A DNA stretch of 64,000 nucleotides from Planctomycetaceae bacterium (GTDB lineage: Bacteria > Planctomycetota > Phycisphaerae > Phycisphaerales > SM1A02), in the NCBI GenBank assembly GCA_947490615.1, contig CANLHK010000010.1:1-64000 (forward strand). The letters run 5' to 3'. This document shows, one piece after another, positions 51,089 through 60,195 of the stretch. A model generated the notes under the pieces. It was not told the DNA's origin and ran no database searches. It worked only from the letters and a program-made list of their open reading frames with translations. The translations under genes were made by a program, and so were the position numbers. Numbering within the stretch: position 1 is the stretch's first letter; every line of letters begins with the position of its first letter.

Positions 51089-52993
51089 TCACACCACCCG
51101 ATCCTCCGACGCGATGTTGAACGCGGGGGCGAGGTTCACTTGGACGAGTTTGGCCGCCTCAGGGTCGACGAAGTCCGAGTGGCAAGAGGCCTTCTCGCCA
51201 TCGGTGGCGCCGACGGCCTTCTTGGTCTTGGACGCGAGCTTGTGAATCTCGTCGGGCGAGAGCACGCCGCGCTTGGCGAGAATCTCCTGTTGTTCCGCGG
51301 TGAGCGCTGCGCTCTTGACGGGCTTGCCTCGCTGGTACTCCTCGTCCTTGCCTGACGCAAACTCCTGGATCTCCTTCGAGATCCGCACGCTGCACCAGTC
51401 GTGTCCGCACATCGCGCAGAAGTCGGTGTCGACATCGAGGTCTTCGTCGTGGTAGGCGCGCGCAGTGTCGGGATCGAACGAAAGTTCGAAGTGCTTCTCC
51501 CAGTTCAGGGCGGCGCGCGCCTTGGTGAGCTCGTCGTCTCGATCGCGCGAACCAGGAATGCCCAGCGCAACATCCGCAGCGTGGGCAGCGATCTTGTAGG
51601 CGATGCAACCCTGCTTCACATCGTCCTTCTTTGGCAGACCGAGATGCTCCTTCGGGGTGACATAGCAGAGCATGCTCGCACCGTGGTAGCCCGCGGCCGT
51701 CGCACCAATGCAGCTCGTGATGTGGTCGTAACCAGGAAAGATGTCGGTGACGAGCGGACCAAGCACATAGAACGGCGCGCCGTGGCAGAGCGTGCGCTGC
51801 AACTTCATGTTGAACTCGATCTGGTCAAAGGGCACATGGCCGGGGCCTTCGACCATGACTTGCACGCCCATGCGCCACGCGCGCTCGGTGAGCTCCGCGA
51901 TCGTCGAGAGCTCTGCGAGTTGCGCGCGATCGGTCGCGTCGGCGAGCCCACCAGGACGCAGGCCGTCACCGATCGAGAAGGTCACATCGTGTCGGCGCAT
52001 GACCTCGCAGATTTTTTCCCAGCCCGTGTACATGAGGTTCTGCTTGTTGTGGACCAGCATCCACTTGGCCAACAGCGAACCGCCGCGCGAGACGATGCCG
52101 ATCAAACGCTTCTTGATGAACGGAAGGTGCTCCTTGAGGACGCCCGCGTGGATCGTGAAGTAGTCGACACCCTGCCGCGCTTGATGCTCAAGCGTCGCGA
52201 GCACCATCTCTTCGTTGAGGTCTTCGATCTTGCGACCGATGATCATCGAGTAGATCGGCACCGTGCCGATCGGCACTGTCGAGTGGCGACAAAGCGCCGA
52301 GCGACACTCGTCGAGATTGCCGCCCGTCGAGAGATCCATGACCGTGTCGGCGCCCCACTTCTCCGCAAAACGAAGCTTCTCGACCTCTTCATCAGTGCCC
52401 GAACTCACGGGCGACGCGCCCATGTTCGCATTGATCTTGGTCTTGGACGCGCGACCGATGGCCATGGGATCGAGCTTGAACCCGAGATGCGCGCGATTGG
52501 CGGGAATGACCATGCGCCCCGCAGCGATCTCGTCGCGAACCTCGACCGCCGAGAGGTGCCCCTCGCGCTCGGCCACGCGCAGCATCTCAGGCGTGATGAT
52601 CCCAAGGCGTGCATATTCGAGTTGCGTGATCGGCGTGAAGGACTTTGGGTAGAGCACGCGACGCCACGAGCCACGCGCACTGACGAACTCGACGCTGGTG
52701 AGTGCATCCCCGCAGCAGTTCGTGCAAGTCGTGTGCGAAGGTTCGACGATCTCCACGGTGGACCAACCACTCGGCAGGAAGTCCCACGCGGTCTTGTCGC
52801 TTGGCGCGGGCATGCCTGGCGTGTCCGGCGACGAGAAGGCGAGTGCGCCGCCGATGTCCGCGCGCCGTGCGAAGGAACCAGGAGTTGTTCCTTGTGCAGA
52901 AGACGATGGGTTGTGCGCACCGTGCAACGGAAGTTGGACTTCGTCGTCGTGGCGTGCGGAAGTTCTCTCGATGGTGGTGGTCGGCGTGATCAT
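51089..52993 (-). CDS. thiC: Phosphomethylpyrimidine synthase (thiamine biosynthesis)
   Basis: ThiC is a radical-SAM enzyme that converts aminoimidazole ribotide to hydroxymethylpyrimidine phosphate. The protein is 634 aa. Recognised segments are [76 protein letters not shown] and the 4Fe-4S motif CAMCGHDWC (about 524-532). The N-terminal 60 residues are variable and probably disordered. A TPP riboswitch lies upstream in the leader. The next minus-strand gene starts 59 bases after its stop. Other thi genes are not in the window. Confidence 0.97.
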   Translation of the reverse strand: MITPTTTIERTSARHDDEVQLPLHGAHNPSSSAQGTTPGSFARRADIGGALAFSSPDTPGMPAPSDKTAWDFLPSGWSTVEIVEPSHTTCTNCCGDALTSVEFVSARGSWRRVLYPKSFTPITQLEYARLGIITPEMLRVAEREGHLSAVEVRDEIAAGRMVIPANRAHLGFKLDPMAIGRASKTKINANMGASPVSSGTDEEVEKLRFAEKWGADTVMDLSTGGNLDECRSALCRHSTVPIGTVPIYSMIIGRKIEDLNEEMVLATLEHQARQGVDYFTIHAGVLKEHLPFIKKRLIGIVSRGGSLLAKWMLVHNKQNLMYTGWEKICEVMRRHDVTFSIGDGLRPGGLADATDRAQLAELSTIAELTERAWRMGVQVMVEGPGHVPFDQIEFNMKLQRTLCHGAPFYVLGPLVTDIFPGYDHITSCIGATAAGYHGASMLCYVTPKEHLGLPKKDDVKQGCIAYKIAAHAADVALGIPGSRDRDDELTKARAALNWEKHFELSFDPDTARAYHDEDLDVDTDFCAMCGHDWCSVRISKEIQEFASGKDEEYQRGKPVKSAALTAEQQEILAKRGVLSPDEIHKLASKTKKAVGATDGEKASCHSDFVDPEAAKLVQVNLAPAFNIASEDRVV

Positions 52994-53047
52994 CGTGGCT
53001 CTCTCAACAGTCCGTCGAGAAGTGAGCCGCGCGCACCAACGCGCATG

Positions 53048-53136
53048 AACCCGCTTCCCTACGCCGGTGCAAACCGGATCAGGTTCGACGGGTGCTTCTC
53101 AGCTCTTCGCAGTTGCGAAGGGCGCCCCGAGCGTTC
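53048..53136 (-). promoter_or_regulatory. TPP riboswitch (THI element) upstream of thiC
   Basis: On the minus strand the sequence reads, in order, CTCGGGGCGCC, GCTGAGAAG, ACCCGTCGAACCTGATCCGG, TTTGCACCGGCGTAGGGAAG. These are the conserved parts of the thiamine pyrophosphate aptamer, including CTGAGA and ACCTGAT/GTAGGGAAG. The aptamer ends about 55 bases before the thiC start. No stem followed by a T run lies in that interval, so control is more likely by translation than by termination. Confidence 0.94.
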
Positions 53137-53155
53137 AGAGAGTGTAGTGGCGACG

Positions 53156-53923
53156 CTACGCCCGCGGCGTCGCATGAAAACGGGCGAGAACCGATGCGGC
53201 AGCTACCGCAGGAAAACGCTCTCCACGGACGCACTCGTCGACGAGAAGTTGCGGATGCGTCGACGCAAGCGCTGCAGCCACAGGACGATTGGGCGCGAAG
53301 CGATCGACCCGCGCGATTGCGAACTCCTCGAGCGCGTAGAGCCGACGCAGGCAGTCGGCGTGCATCGACGCAAGCAGCCGCGACTCATTTCCACCGTGCG
53401 CGCGCAACTCTTGCTCGCGCTCAGAAACAGGAATGACCCGAGTGCAGAAGGCGAACCGCGACTCGATCCACTCGGCGAGTTCAGCGATCTCTTGCGCGGC
53501 ACAGGTCTTCGAATCGCGCAGGCCGCGCGCAATCGCGTCCTCTTCGAACTCCATCGGAAGCGCCACTGCTGCGACCGCCATCGCGCGATCGCTCTCACTC
53601 TTGCCCGCTTCGTCGCTTCCAGCCACGAGCGTCACGCGCAGCGGCGCCTCGCCGCCATCAGGAATGTCGTGATCGGATGGAAGGGCGAGTCGATGCCGAC
53701 GATCAAACTCGTCGGCGTCGAACTCCTCCTCGGCTTCCACGAGAAGTGACGATGCGCAGAGCAGGACGCGCGTGCGTCGATCGTCACAGAACTCCCACTG
53801 CGCCATCGCATCAGGAGGTGACACGGGATGGAAGTCATGACGCACAAGCAGTTCGCGCAACGGACCGAAGCGCGTCGAAGCGCGTCGATAGATCCGAATG
53901 GCAGGCGAACGCTCGGTGCCCAT
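53156..53923 (-). CDS. rnhC: Ribonuclease HIII-like protein
   Basis: The protein (255 aa) resembles RNase HIII/HII, which cut RNA in RNA-DNA hybrids. An N-terminal domain of about 95 residues is followed by the catalytic fold: VAGSDEAGKSESDRAMAVAA (Asp104, Glu105), LRDSKTCAAQEI (Asp137), SRLLASMHADCLRRL (Asp190) and LVDECVRGERFPAVAAASVL (Asp229, Glu230). These match the DE-x-G-K start, the DSK box and the AAASxLAR helix of the family. The usual G-K-G-D-x-x-G-P stretch is altered to G-K-S-E-S-D-R-A. The N-terminal domain length favours HIII. Activity is probable but should be treated with care. Its ATG is 17 bases from that of the divergent dehydratase gene. Confidence 0.78.
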   Translation of the reverse strand: MGTERSPAIRIYRRASTRFGPLRELLVRHDFHPVSPPDAMAQWEFCDDRRTRVLLCASSLLVEAEEEFDADEFDRRHRLALPSDHDIPDGGEAPLRVTLVAGSDEAGKSESDRAMAVAAVALPMEFEEDAIARGLRDSKTCAAQEIAELAEWIESRFAFCTRVIPVSEREQELRAHGGNESRLLASMHADCLRRLYALEEFAIARVDRFAPNRPVAAALASTHPQLLVDECVRGERFPAVAAASVLARFHATPRA

Positions 53924-53928
53924 GCGGG

Positions 53929-53935
53929 TAGGCTA
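53929..53935. promoter_or_regulatory. Overlapping opposed -10 elements of a divergent leaderless pair
   Basis: On the plus strand TAGGCT (53929-53934) lies 6 bases before the ATG at 53941. On the minus strand TAGCCT (complement of 53930-53935) lies 6 bases before the ATG at 53923. Only 17 bases separate the start codons, too few for a leader with a ribosome-binding site on either side. Confidence 0.6.
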
Positions 53936-53940
53936 ACCAC

Positions 53941-54948
53941 ATGAACACCGCTGCGAGTTCGCCGATTGCTGACCGATCAAGCACCGTGCCCTATGCCGCA
54001 AGCCTTGACTCGATCCGCGCAGCGGCGCGGCGCATCGACCCGTTCATTCGCCGAACGCCGGTCCTTACGAGCACAACGCTCAATGAATTGAGCGGCCGCT
54101 CGCTCTGGTTCAAGTGTGAGATCTTCCAGAAGACGGGCTCCTTCAAGTTCCGCGGCGCGACCAATGCGGTGCGCATGCTCGACGACGCGACGGCCGCGCG
54201 CGGAGTCGTGACCCACTCGTCAGGAAATCACGCGCAGGCGTTGGCGTTGGCTGCACGCATGCGCGGCATTCCCGCGCATGTCGTCATGCCCTCCAATTCG
54301 GCTGAGATCAAGAAGACGGCGGTGCGCGGCTATGGCGCGTTCATCATTGAGTGTGAGCCAACACTTGAAGCGCGCGAGTCGACCGCCGCAGCCGTCCTTG
54401 CGCGCACGGGAGGCACGATGATCCCTCCGTTCAACCATCCGAATGTCATCGCGGGCCAAGGAACGCTCGCGCTTGAACTTCTCGACGAGTGCCCGCATCT
54501 GGATGCGATCGTGGTCCCTCTTGGTGGCGGCGGACTCATCTCAGGTGTCGCCATCGCAGCCAAGGCGATCAAGCCGTCGATTCGCATCATCGGCGCCGAG
54601 CCCGCTCTTGCTGGTGACGCGGCTGCTTCCAAGCGACTCGGCTCCATCCAACCCGCGATGGCGCCCGTCACCATCGCTGATGGACTGCGCACCTCGCTCG
54701 GGCCGCTGACCTTTCCCGTCGTGCGCGATCTTGTTGATGAGATCGTGCTCGTCGAGGAGGCGGAGATCGCGGCGCACATGCGTCTCGTGTGGGAACGCAT
54801 GAAGATCACCATCGAGACCAGTGCGGCCGTGGGCGTCGCGGTCGCCTGTACTGCGTGGGCCAAAACGCGCAAGGACCACGCGGATGTGCGAGACATCGGC
54901 GTGGTCCTGTGCGGCGGCAATGTCGACCTCGCTGCGCTGCCCTTCTAA
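53941..54948 (+). CDS. Threonine/serine dehydratase-like PLP enzyme
   Basis: This fold-type II PLP enzyme (335 aa) matches single-domain threonine ammonia-lyase or serine racemase. The PLP lysine is in QKTGSFKFRGA (about 62), the Asn loop is SSGNHAQALALAAR (about 90), and the phosphate-binding glycine loop is PLGGGGLISG (about 184). The C-terminal VVLCGGNVDL is also typical. No ACT regulatory domain is present, so it is not the feedback-controlled biosynthetic IlvA; which of the two activities dominates cannot be decided here. It is divergent from the RNase HIII-like gene with overlapping -10 boxes. Confidence 0.9.
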   Translation: MNTAASSPIADRSSTVPYAASLDSIRAAARRIDPFIRRTPVLTSTTLNELSGRSLWFKCEIFQKTGSFKFRGATNAVRMLDDATAARGVVTHSSGNHAQALALAARMRGIPAHVVMPSNSAEIKKTAVRGYGAFIIECEPTLEARESTAAAVLARTGGTMIPPFNHPNVIAGQGTLALELLDECPHLDAIVVPLGGGGLISGVAIAAKAIKPSIRIIGAEPALAGDAAASKRLGSIQPAMAPVTIADGLRTSLGPLTFPVVRDLVDEIVLVEEAEIAAHMRLVWERMKITIETSAAVGVAVACTAWAKTRKDHADVRDIGVVLCGGNVDLAALPF

Positions 54949-54972
54949 GGAGCGCGCGCGGTCAAGGGACGC

Positions 54973-56217
54973 TCAGATTTCCTTCTGCTTGCGCGCAGCG
55001 CGATCGTGCTCGAGTTCGCGCATCAGTTGATCAAGACGCTCTTCGAGTCGACGCAGCCGCTCGTCGCCGTGCGACTGCTGCGCCGAGTGCTGCGCGCCCG
55101 ATTGCTCGTGGAGTTGCTGCAACGCGCGCTCAAGTTGCTCGATGCGAGCGCGCGAGGGATCGGGGCCTCGTCCATCCATGTTGCGACCATCGCGCTGCTG
55201 CATTGGCGGAATGCGAATCTCGCGACGCTTTCCATCGGGACCGACGAAGAACATCGCGTTGCCATCGCCGGCTTCAAGCTGGCGGATCATCTCCTCGTGG
55301 AGTCGACGCGCGTGGTTGCCGCCGTCGCCCTCGCCACCCTGCTCATTCCAGTCGAACTCGCCGTCGAAGTCGCCATCGACCTCCATCTCCACTTCCATCT
55401 CCTGACCAGGAACGGTGAAGGCGAAGGCGCCATGCTGCGGGAGTTCGAACCCTTCGACTTCGAGCGCAGCGCCGACGAAGGGAACGGGCGTGAGTTCCAC
55501 GGTGTTGGTTTCACCACCGCGGCGAATCTCGAGTTTGATCTTCTCGCCATCCTTCGCTTCGCGCAGGACTCGTCGGAGATTCTCCGGCGACGCATTGCGA
55601 TCGCCGTTGATGGCCACGATGACATCGAACTTCTCGATGCCTGCCTTTGCGGCGGGCAGGTCCTTCATCGCGGCGGTCACGAGCGTCGCCTTGGAAGCAT
55701 CGATCTTGAGATGATGGGTCAGTGACTCATCAGGAGTGCCGAGGCCCGCGCCGATCATCCACTTCGGTGGCGCGATGGGTTCACCAATGCGCACCACGAC
55801 GTTGCGTTCACCGCCATCAGGCACGACGGCTCCGTGCGGATTGACGCGCACGCGCTTGCGCATGACGGGCTCGCCGCCTGCGGCGATACCGCGCTGACGC
55901 TCCACACCAGCACCCTGCACGATCGGGATATGGCGAAGCACTTCACCGTTGGGAGCAAGGACATCAAATCCACCTTCCACCTTGCGAACTTGCGAAGGGG
56001 GGATTTCTTTGCCGTCCACCTTGGCCTTCACGACGCGACCGTTTTCGACGCGCAGATCAACGCCTTGCTGATCTCCGTCGGAACTGCTGTACGCAAAAGT
56101 CTGCTCGGACTCAACGGTCCGACCTTGCGCACTCTCCTGTCGCGCCATGGCGCAGGACGAGAGAAGTGCGGCGGTCAACGCCACGGGAGTGATGGTGGTG
56201 AGCAATGGATGTCGCAT
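54973..56217 (-). CDS. PDZ-domain lipoprotein with C-terminal coiled coil
   Basis: The protein is 414 aa. A lipoprotein signal ends in the lipobox LLSSC (Cys22). A PDZ domain spans about 157-240 (GAGLGTPDE, AAMKDLPAAKAGIEKFDVIV, AINGD). An acidic stretch rich in Glu and Asp (about 265-290) is followed by a Gln/Glu/Arg-rich coiled coil to the end. No protease catalytic residues are seen, so it is a binding or scaffold protein rather than a DegP-type protease. GAGG lies about 6 bases before the ATG. It is third in the sigma / anti-sigma unit, 78 bases after the anti-sigma gene. Confidence 0.85.
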   Translation of the reverse strand: MRHPLLTTITPVALTAALLSSCAMARQESAQGRTVESEQTFAYSSSDGDQQGVDLRVENGRVVKAKVDGKEIPPSQVRKVEGGFDVLAPNGEVLRHIPIVQGAGVERQRGIAAGGEPVMRKRVRVNPHGAVVPDGGERNVVVRIGEPIAPPKWMIGAGLGTPDESLTHHLKIDASKATLVTAAMKDLPAAKAGIEKFDVIVAINGDRNASPENLRRVLREAKDGEKIKLEIRRGGETNTVELTPVPFVGAALEVEGFELPQHGAFAFTVPGQEMEVEMEVDGDFDGEFDWNEQGGEGDGGNHARRLHEEMIRQLEAGDGNAMFFVGPDGKRREIRIPPMQQRDGRNMDGRGPDPSRARIEQLERALQQLHEQSGAQHSAQQSHGDERLRRLEERLDQLMRELEHDRAARKQKEI

Positions 56218-56295
56218 GAAGACCTCGCGGAAGAGTGGAGAGAATCGTGGTTGGCGCGCCGATGAATCAGCGCGTTTCAGAATGTGGAAGATGCG

Positions 56296-56967
56296 TCACT
56301 GAACCAGATCCGTCCGCGACCGAATCACAATGGGGCGCATGCGGCCTGTCTCACCGACGGGCTGGAGACGATACATCTCAGGAGCGACGCGGGTCTCGAG
56401 CACCTGTCGCAGGATGACGACTTCAAAGCCACGACCATCGCTGAGTTCGCGCGAACCGACGAGGGTTGGAGGCGAAACCTCTCCGCGCACCACACCTTCG
56501 GCGCGGGCCTTGGCGAGATACGCCTCAAAGGCGTCGTCCGCGCTGCCGTCACCACCGAAGCCCGCGACCATGGCGCGCGGCTCAATGGTGCGTGAGGCGC
56601 CGTTCCCTTTGGAGATGAACTTGCCGATCGTGTCGGTGCCGATCCACGCGAGCGCCACGATGGCCGCAGCTGCCCAGCCAAGACCAACGCGACGGGCATC
56701 AAGCGAACGATCGCGGCGAACTTCCACGCGTTCCGCAGTCGCATCGAGTTCGCGCGCGGCACGAGAGAGTCGAAGCTCGTCCGCCTGCCACATCGAAAGT
56801 TCTTCGAGCACGGATGCATCGCGCGCGCCCATCGCCAAGACCTGCGCCAGTGCCGCTTGATCACCCGCGACAGCACGGGCGAGCATGAGATCGAGATCGC
56901 GTGTTGGCGACGCGTCGTCTAGACCGTCGTGTTGAGGCGAACTGTGGCTTGAATTCCATGAACTCAT
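56296..56967 (-). CDS. Anti-sigma factor-like membrane protein
   Basis: The protein is 223 aa. A cytoplasmic helical part (1-90), one TM helix (about 95-115, GLGWAAAAIVALAWIGT) and an extracytoplasmic domain give the layout of a transmembrane anti-sigma factor. The zinc-binding HxxxCxxC motif of ZAS proteins is absent. The start overlaps the sigma factor stop (ATGA at 56964-56967), which is the main reason for this call. It would hold the upstream sigma factor inactive until a signal in the periplasm is sensed. Confidence 0.72.
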   Translation of the reverse strand: MSSWNSSHSSPQHDGLDDASPTRDLDLMLARAVAGDQAALAQVLAMGARDASVLEELSMWQADELRLSRAARELDATAERVEVRRDRSLDARRVGLGWAAAAIVALAWIGTDTIGKFISKGNGASRTIEPRAMVAGFGGDGSADDAFEAYLAKARAEGVVRGEVSPPTLVGSRELSDGRGFEVVILRQVLETRVAPEMYRLQPVGETGRMRPIVIRSRTDLVQ

Positions 56968-57686
56968 AGTGTGACCATCCTCTCTGAATCCGCGCGAACG
57001 CCAGTCTGTTGTTGCACGACAAGCACGCGCAGCATGCGGCGTGCGCGCGCCAGTCGCGTCTCGACGGTGGTTTCGGGAACATCCAACAACTCAGCGATCT
57101 GACGCTGCGAAAGACCCTGCGCACTCTGGAGCAGCAAGATCTCGGCGTAGATCGCGGGAAGCTCGGCAAGGAGCGCCAGCGTCTCTCGGGTCTCGTCGTG
57201 GCGAGGCTCGGGCGCGCCATGCACGCCGCCGCTGCGCGTTGCAACCTGTCGCAGCGTTCGCCGCTCGATCGTCGTGTCGCGAAGCGCCATGCGCGCCGTG
57301 TTGATCGCGACGACACGCAGCCAACCCCGCAAGCTCGCCGTGTCTCGAAGATGGTGACACCGCGACACCAAAGTCGCTGCGACCTCCTGCAGCAGATCCT
57401 CGATGTCTGCTTGGCGCGGAGCGTGCGCCACCAGCACCGCAGCGATCCAACGGCGGTTGTCCCGCCAGACCTGCGCGATCGCGGCGCGATCTCCCCCAGC
57501 TGCCGCAGCAAAGAGCCGCGCTTGTTCGAGCGAGAGTGGCGCCGTGCGATCGTCGGCTGCAACAGGACGCTTCGTACTCGGCGTGAAGGGTGGCGCGGCG
57601 GGGATATCGACAGCGATCTCGGCAGAAACGCCGAGGTCGATACCCGAGCAAAGCCCAGGATTCAGGTTGATCGTGCTGCCATCCAT
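56964..57686 (-). CDS. ECF RNA polymerase sigma factor
   Basis: The protein is 240 aa. Region 2 is typical (ADIEDLLQEVAATLVSRCHH, about 93-112, and LRGWLRVVAINTARMALRD). Region 4 has the helix-turn-helix ILLLQSAQGLSQRQIAELLD followed by VPETTVETRLARARRML. About 55 extra residues lie at the N-terminus. It is the first gene of a unit with the anti-sigma-like and PDZ lipoprotein genes. No Shine-Dalgarno or clear TANNNT box is seen before the ATG. Confidence 0.9.
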   Translation of the reverse strand: MDGSTINLNPGLCSGIDLGVSAEIAVDIPAAPPFTPSTKRPVAADDRTAPLSLEQARLFAAAAGGDRAAIAQVWRDNRRWIAAVLVAHAPRQADIEDLLQEVAATLVSRCHHLRDTASLRGWLRVVAINTARMALRDTTIERRTLRQVATRSGGVHGAPEPRHDETRETLALLAELPAIYAEILLLQSAQGLSQRQIAELLDVPETTVETRLARARRMLRVLVVQQQTGVRADSERMVTL

Positions 57687-57756
57687 CGCGCGCGCGAATG
57701 ATGCACGAGCCGACGCGTTCCGTCGGGCAACGCCTCAACAATCTGCTGAGTATTGC

Positions 57757-58815
57757 TCACCACGAATCAAGCAGGATCGCGATATCGGGCGCGGAGATGA
57801 CTCCGTTGCCGTCGAGATCGGCGTCCTGCAGTCGTGGATCAAACGCGCCTTCGGGCGGGAGCGTGCCCCAGGCATTGAGCAGGATGGCGAGATCCTGCGG
57901 GCCTACGACGCCGTTGCCATCGATGTCGCCGATGGCCAGACACTCAAGGCGCGCAGACCAGTGTGGACCAAAGAGCATCAACGGTGGCGGATCGTCAGGG
58001 AGTGGCGGATTGTCCGGGTCAATCTCGTCGCAGTCCAAGCCGTTGCGCATCGAAGCATCTCCGTTCCCGACGCCGAGCAACAGACTCGAGACCCCTTGAT
58101 CGGCCATGAAGTTGAGCATGAGCGTCCCGCTGCAGAGTGCAGGCCCGATGAGCCACTTCACATCGTTGGGTCCCTCGCTGTCACCGCGAAGGTATTGAAG
58201 TTCAACAGGAAACTCGGCATCGAGCGTGACACGAAGGCGTCGCCGCGAAGGAGCGTCGAGCGCGAACCACTCGAGGTCGCGCGGTCCGCCCGCTACGACG
58301 CGTCCCTTCATGTGCATGCCGCAACTCACCGCGATGCGTCCGCTCGGGTAGCCGATGCCCCAACCATCATTGAGTCGGTCGTAGCAGGGCTCGCCCTCGT
58401 CGATGGCGCCCGTCACTTCGATGGGACACGCGCCTGTGCCGCAAACTTCGCTCGCGAGCCGCGCGCAAATCTCATCCCATGACGCATAGCTGCACCAGCC
58501 ATCGATCGTGGAGACCAGATCGCAACATTGGTACTCGCTGCAGCCTGGAGTCGCGTGCGCTTCAATGCAGGAGCCAGTCTCGGGACAGGCGATTCCTTCG
58601 CAGGCATCGATCGCTTGATCGGCGCAGGCTTGATCCCAAGTGAGTTCGCAGCAGAGCGGATTGGCATCGCAGACGATTCTGCAACAATCGGGCATGTCAC
58701 AGCCTGGTGCAGCGTGCGGCTTGCGGCAGTCGCCCTCGCTTGGGCATTGCGCAGCGACCGACGCGCCCATCGCAAGCACCCACACGCAGGAAGCGAAAGT
58801 CGCGCGACGGTTCAT
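57757..58815 (-). CDS. Secreted cysteine-rich protein with dockerin-type repeats
   Basis: The protein is 352 aa. A signal peptide (MNRRATFASCVWVL to SVAAQ) is followed by two cysteine-rich units of about 45 residues (for example CCRIVCDANPLCCELTWDQA) with the C-C, C-C, W-D-x-x-C-A spacing found in planctomycete secreted proteins. A beta-rich middle domain comes next. Two dockerin-like repeats end the protein: DIDGNGVVGPQDLAILLNAW and DADLDGNGVISAPDIAILLD. The protein stops right after the last Trp. The ATG at 58815 overlaps the stop of the FG-GAP gene (58812-58815), so the two are coupled. Confidence 0.88.
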   Translation of the reverse strand: MNRRATFASCVWVLAMGASVAAQCPSEGDCRKPHAAPGCDMPDCCRIVCDANPLCCELTWDQACADQAIDACEGIACPETGSCIEAHATPGCSEYQCCDLVSTIDGWCSYASWDEICARLASEVCGTGACPIEVTGAIDEGEPCYDRLNDGWGIGYPSGRIAVSCGMHMKGRVVAGGPRDLEWFALDAPSRRRLRVTLDAEFPVELQYLRGDSEGPNDVKWLIGPALCSGTLMLNFMADQGVSSLLLGVGNGDASMRNGLDCDEIDPDNPPLPDDPPPLMLFGPHWSARLECLAIGDIDGNGVVGPQDLAILLNAWGTLPPEGAFDPRLQDADLDGNGVISAPDIAILLDSW

Positions 58816-60188
58816 CGCCCCGCTCCTTCGGCAAGCCACGCCGCGATGTCGGAAGCATCGAAGACGCCATCGCCATTTCGATCCGATCGCGGCACGATTT
58901 CACGAATCGGCTTCACGCGCACAGTGCCCGACCGCGACGGCGTCGGCGCATCCGCCGCCGCGACGCCACCACCGCATCCTGCTTGCGGCGTCGTGTTGCG
59001 ACGGGTGAAGAGCGTGCGACCAGGGCCATCGATGCCGACGAGGTCAAGGTCGCAATCGCCATCGACATCGACCGCATCAAGGTGACGGATCAGCTGCCCA
59101 AACTGCAGCGCGATGTCGATCTCGAAGTTGAAGTCCCCCGCTGCCGTGCAACGGCCGACCGCGATCGTTCCTGGCAGTGCAGCGCCTGAGAGCGCGTCGA
59201 GATCGCCGTCGTCATCGAGATCCGCAAGGTGCACCGAGAAGACATAGCCCGACGGGGAACCTTCACCGACGATGCGCTCGGAGAGTCCGCCCGTTCCGTC
59301 GTTCACGAACCAGATGATCTTCTGGGTGATCTCGAGGAGCAGCGCGGGACAAACCACATCAAGGTCGCCGTCACCGTCCACATCCACGAGCTGCATGCCA
59401 GCGATTCCTGGGCGTTCGGTGCCGATCTGCGGCGCACGGTATTCGCGCGGATTTGAAAAGCGACCACCAGCATTGCGCAGCACCGCCACGCGTCCGCCGC
59501 CGATCTCGTTGACGATGAGATCCAGATCGCCGTCGCCATCGATGTCACCAGGCGCGACGATGCGCGGAAACGCCACGCCGCCGAGGAAAGTCGCGAGCCG
59601 CACGCGGGCCACGCGTTCGAAGCTCAGCGCGCCACGATTGTCAAAGAGATCAATCGACTGCCCGATGTAATTGCACACGGCAATGTCGAGGTCGCCGTCT
59701 TGGTCGTAGTCACCAAGGGCCACCGACTGTGGATCGCGACCAACGCCCGCCTGCACGACATCCGCGAGGACCGTGGCCTCTTCGAACAATCCGCCGCCGA
59801 TGCCTCGATAGCAAACCAAGGTCGGTACATCGCCGCGCCAGGCAGCGACGATGTCCTCCGCGCCGTCGCCATCGACATCTTCCAGTTCAAGCCAATCGAC
59901 GAAGCCTGGTGCGATCAGCGTCTGAAACGGCTCGAAGTGCCCGTTGCCGAGCCCACGCCGCGTCATGAGTTTGTCGTCGGGGTCGCGCCCAGCGATGAGC
60001 ACATCGACAAACCCATCGTGGTCGATGTCGCGCAGCCGAAACATCGTCGGACCGAACGGAGGATCGAGTTGCTCATAGAGCATCGGGCCGAAGGTGAGCG
60101 GCGTCTCTCCTGCTCGCGCAGTTGCTGCGCCTGCCATCGCGGCAACGGTCAGCACCAACAAGGAAGTGAAGTACGAGAGTCGCGCCAT
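58812..60188 (-). CDS. Secreted FG-GAP/VCBS repeat protein with terminal dockerin-like motif
   Basis: The protein is 458 aa. A signal peptide (about 1-26) is followed by about seven FG-GAP/VCBS-type repeats of about 50 residues, each with a D-x-D-x-D-G-D-x-D-L/I core (for example DIDGDGDLDLIV, DVDGDGDLDVVC, DLDDDGDLDALS), as in integrin-like beta propellers that bind calcium. A single dockerin-like motif (DRNGDGVFDASDIAAWLAEG) closes the protein. A CxxxxxxCG-type glycine-rich linker precedes it. TAGACT lies 7 bases before the ATG. The repeats suggest extracellular binding or adhesion; the ligand is unknown. Confidence 0.9.
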   Translation of the reverse strand: MARLSYFTSLLVLTVAAMAGAATARAGETPLTFGPMLYEQLDPPFGPTMFRLRDIDHDGFVDVLIAGRDPDDKLMTRRGLGNGHFEPFQTLIAPGFVDWLELEDVDGDGAEDIVAAWRGDVPTLVCYRGIGGGLFEEATVLADVVQAGVGRDPQSVALGDYDQDGDLDIAVCNYIGQSIDLFDNRGALSFERVARVRLATFLGGVAFPRIVAPGDIDGDGDLDLIVNEIGGGRVAVLRNAGGRFSNPREYRAPQIGTERPGIAGMQLVDVDGDGDLDVVCPALLLEITQKIIWFVNDGTGGLSERIVGEGSPSGYVFSVHLADLDDDGDLDALSGAALPGTIAVGRCTAAGDFNFEIDIALQFGQLIRHLDAVDVDGDCDLDLVGIDGPGRTLFTRRNTTPQAGCGGGVAAADAPTPSRSGTVRVKPIREIVPRSDRNGDGVFDASDIAAWLAEGAGR

Positions 60189-60195
60189 CGTGGGG

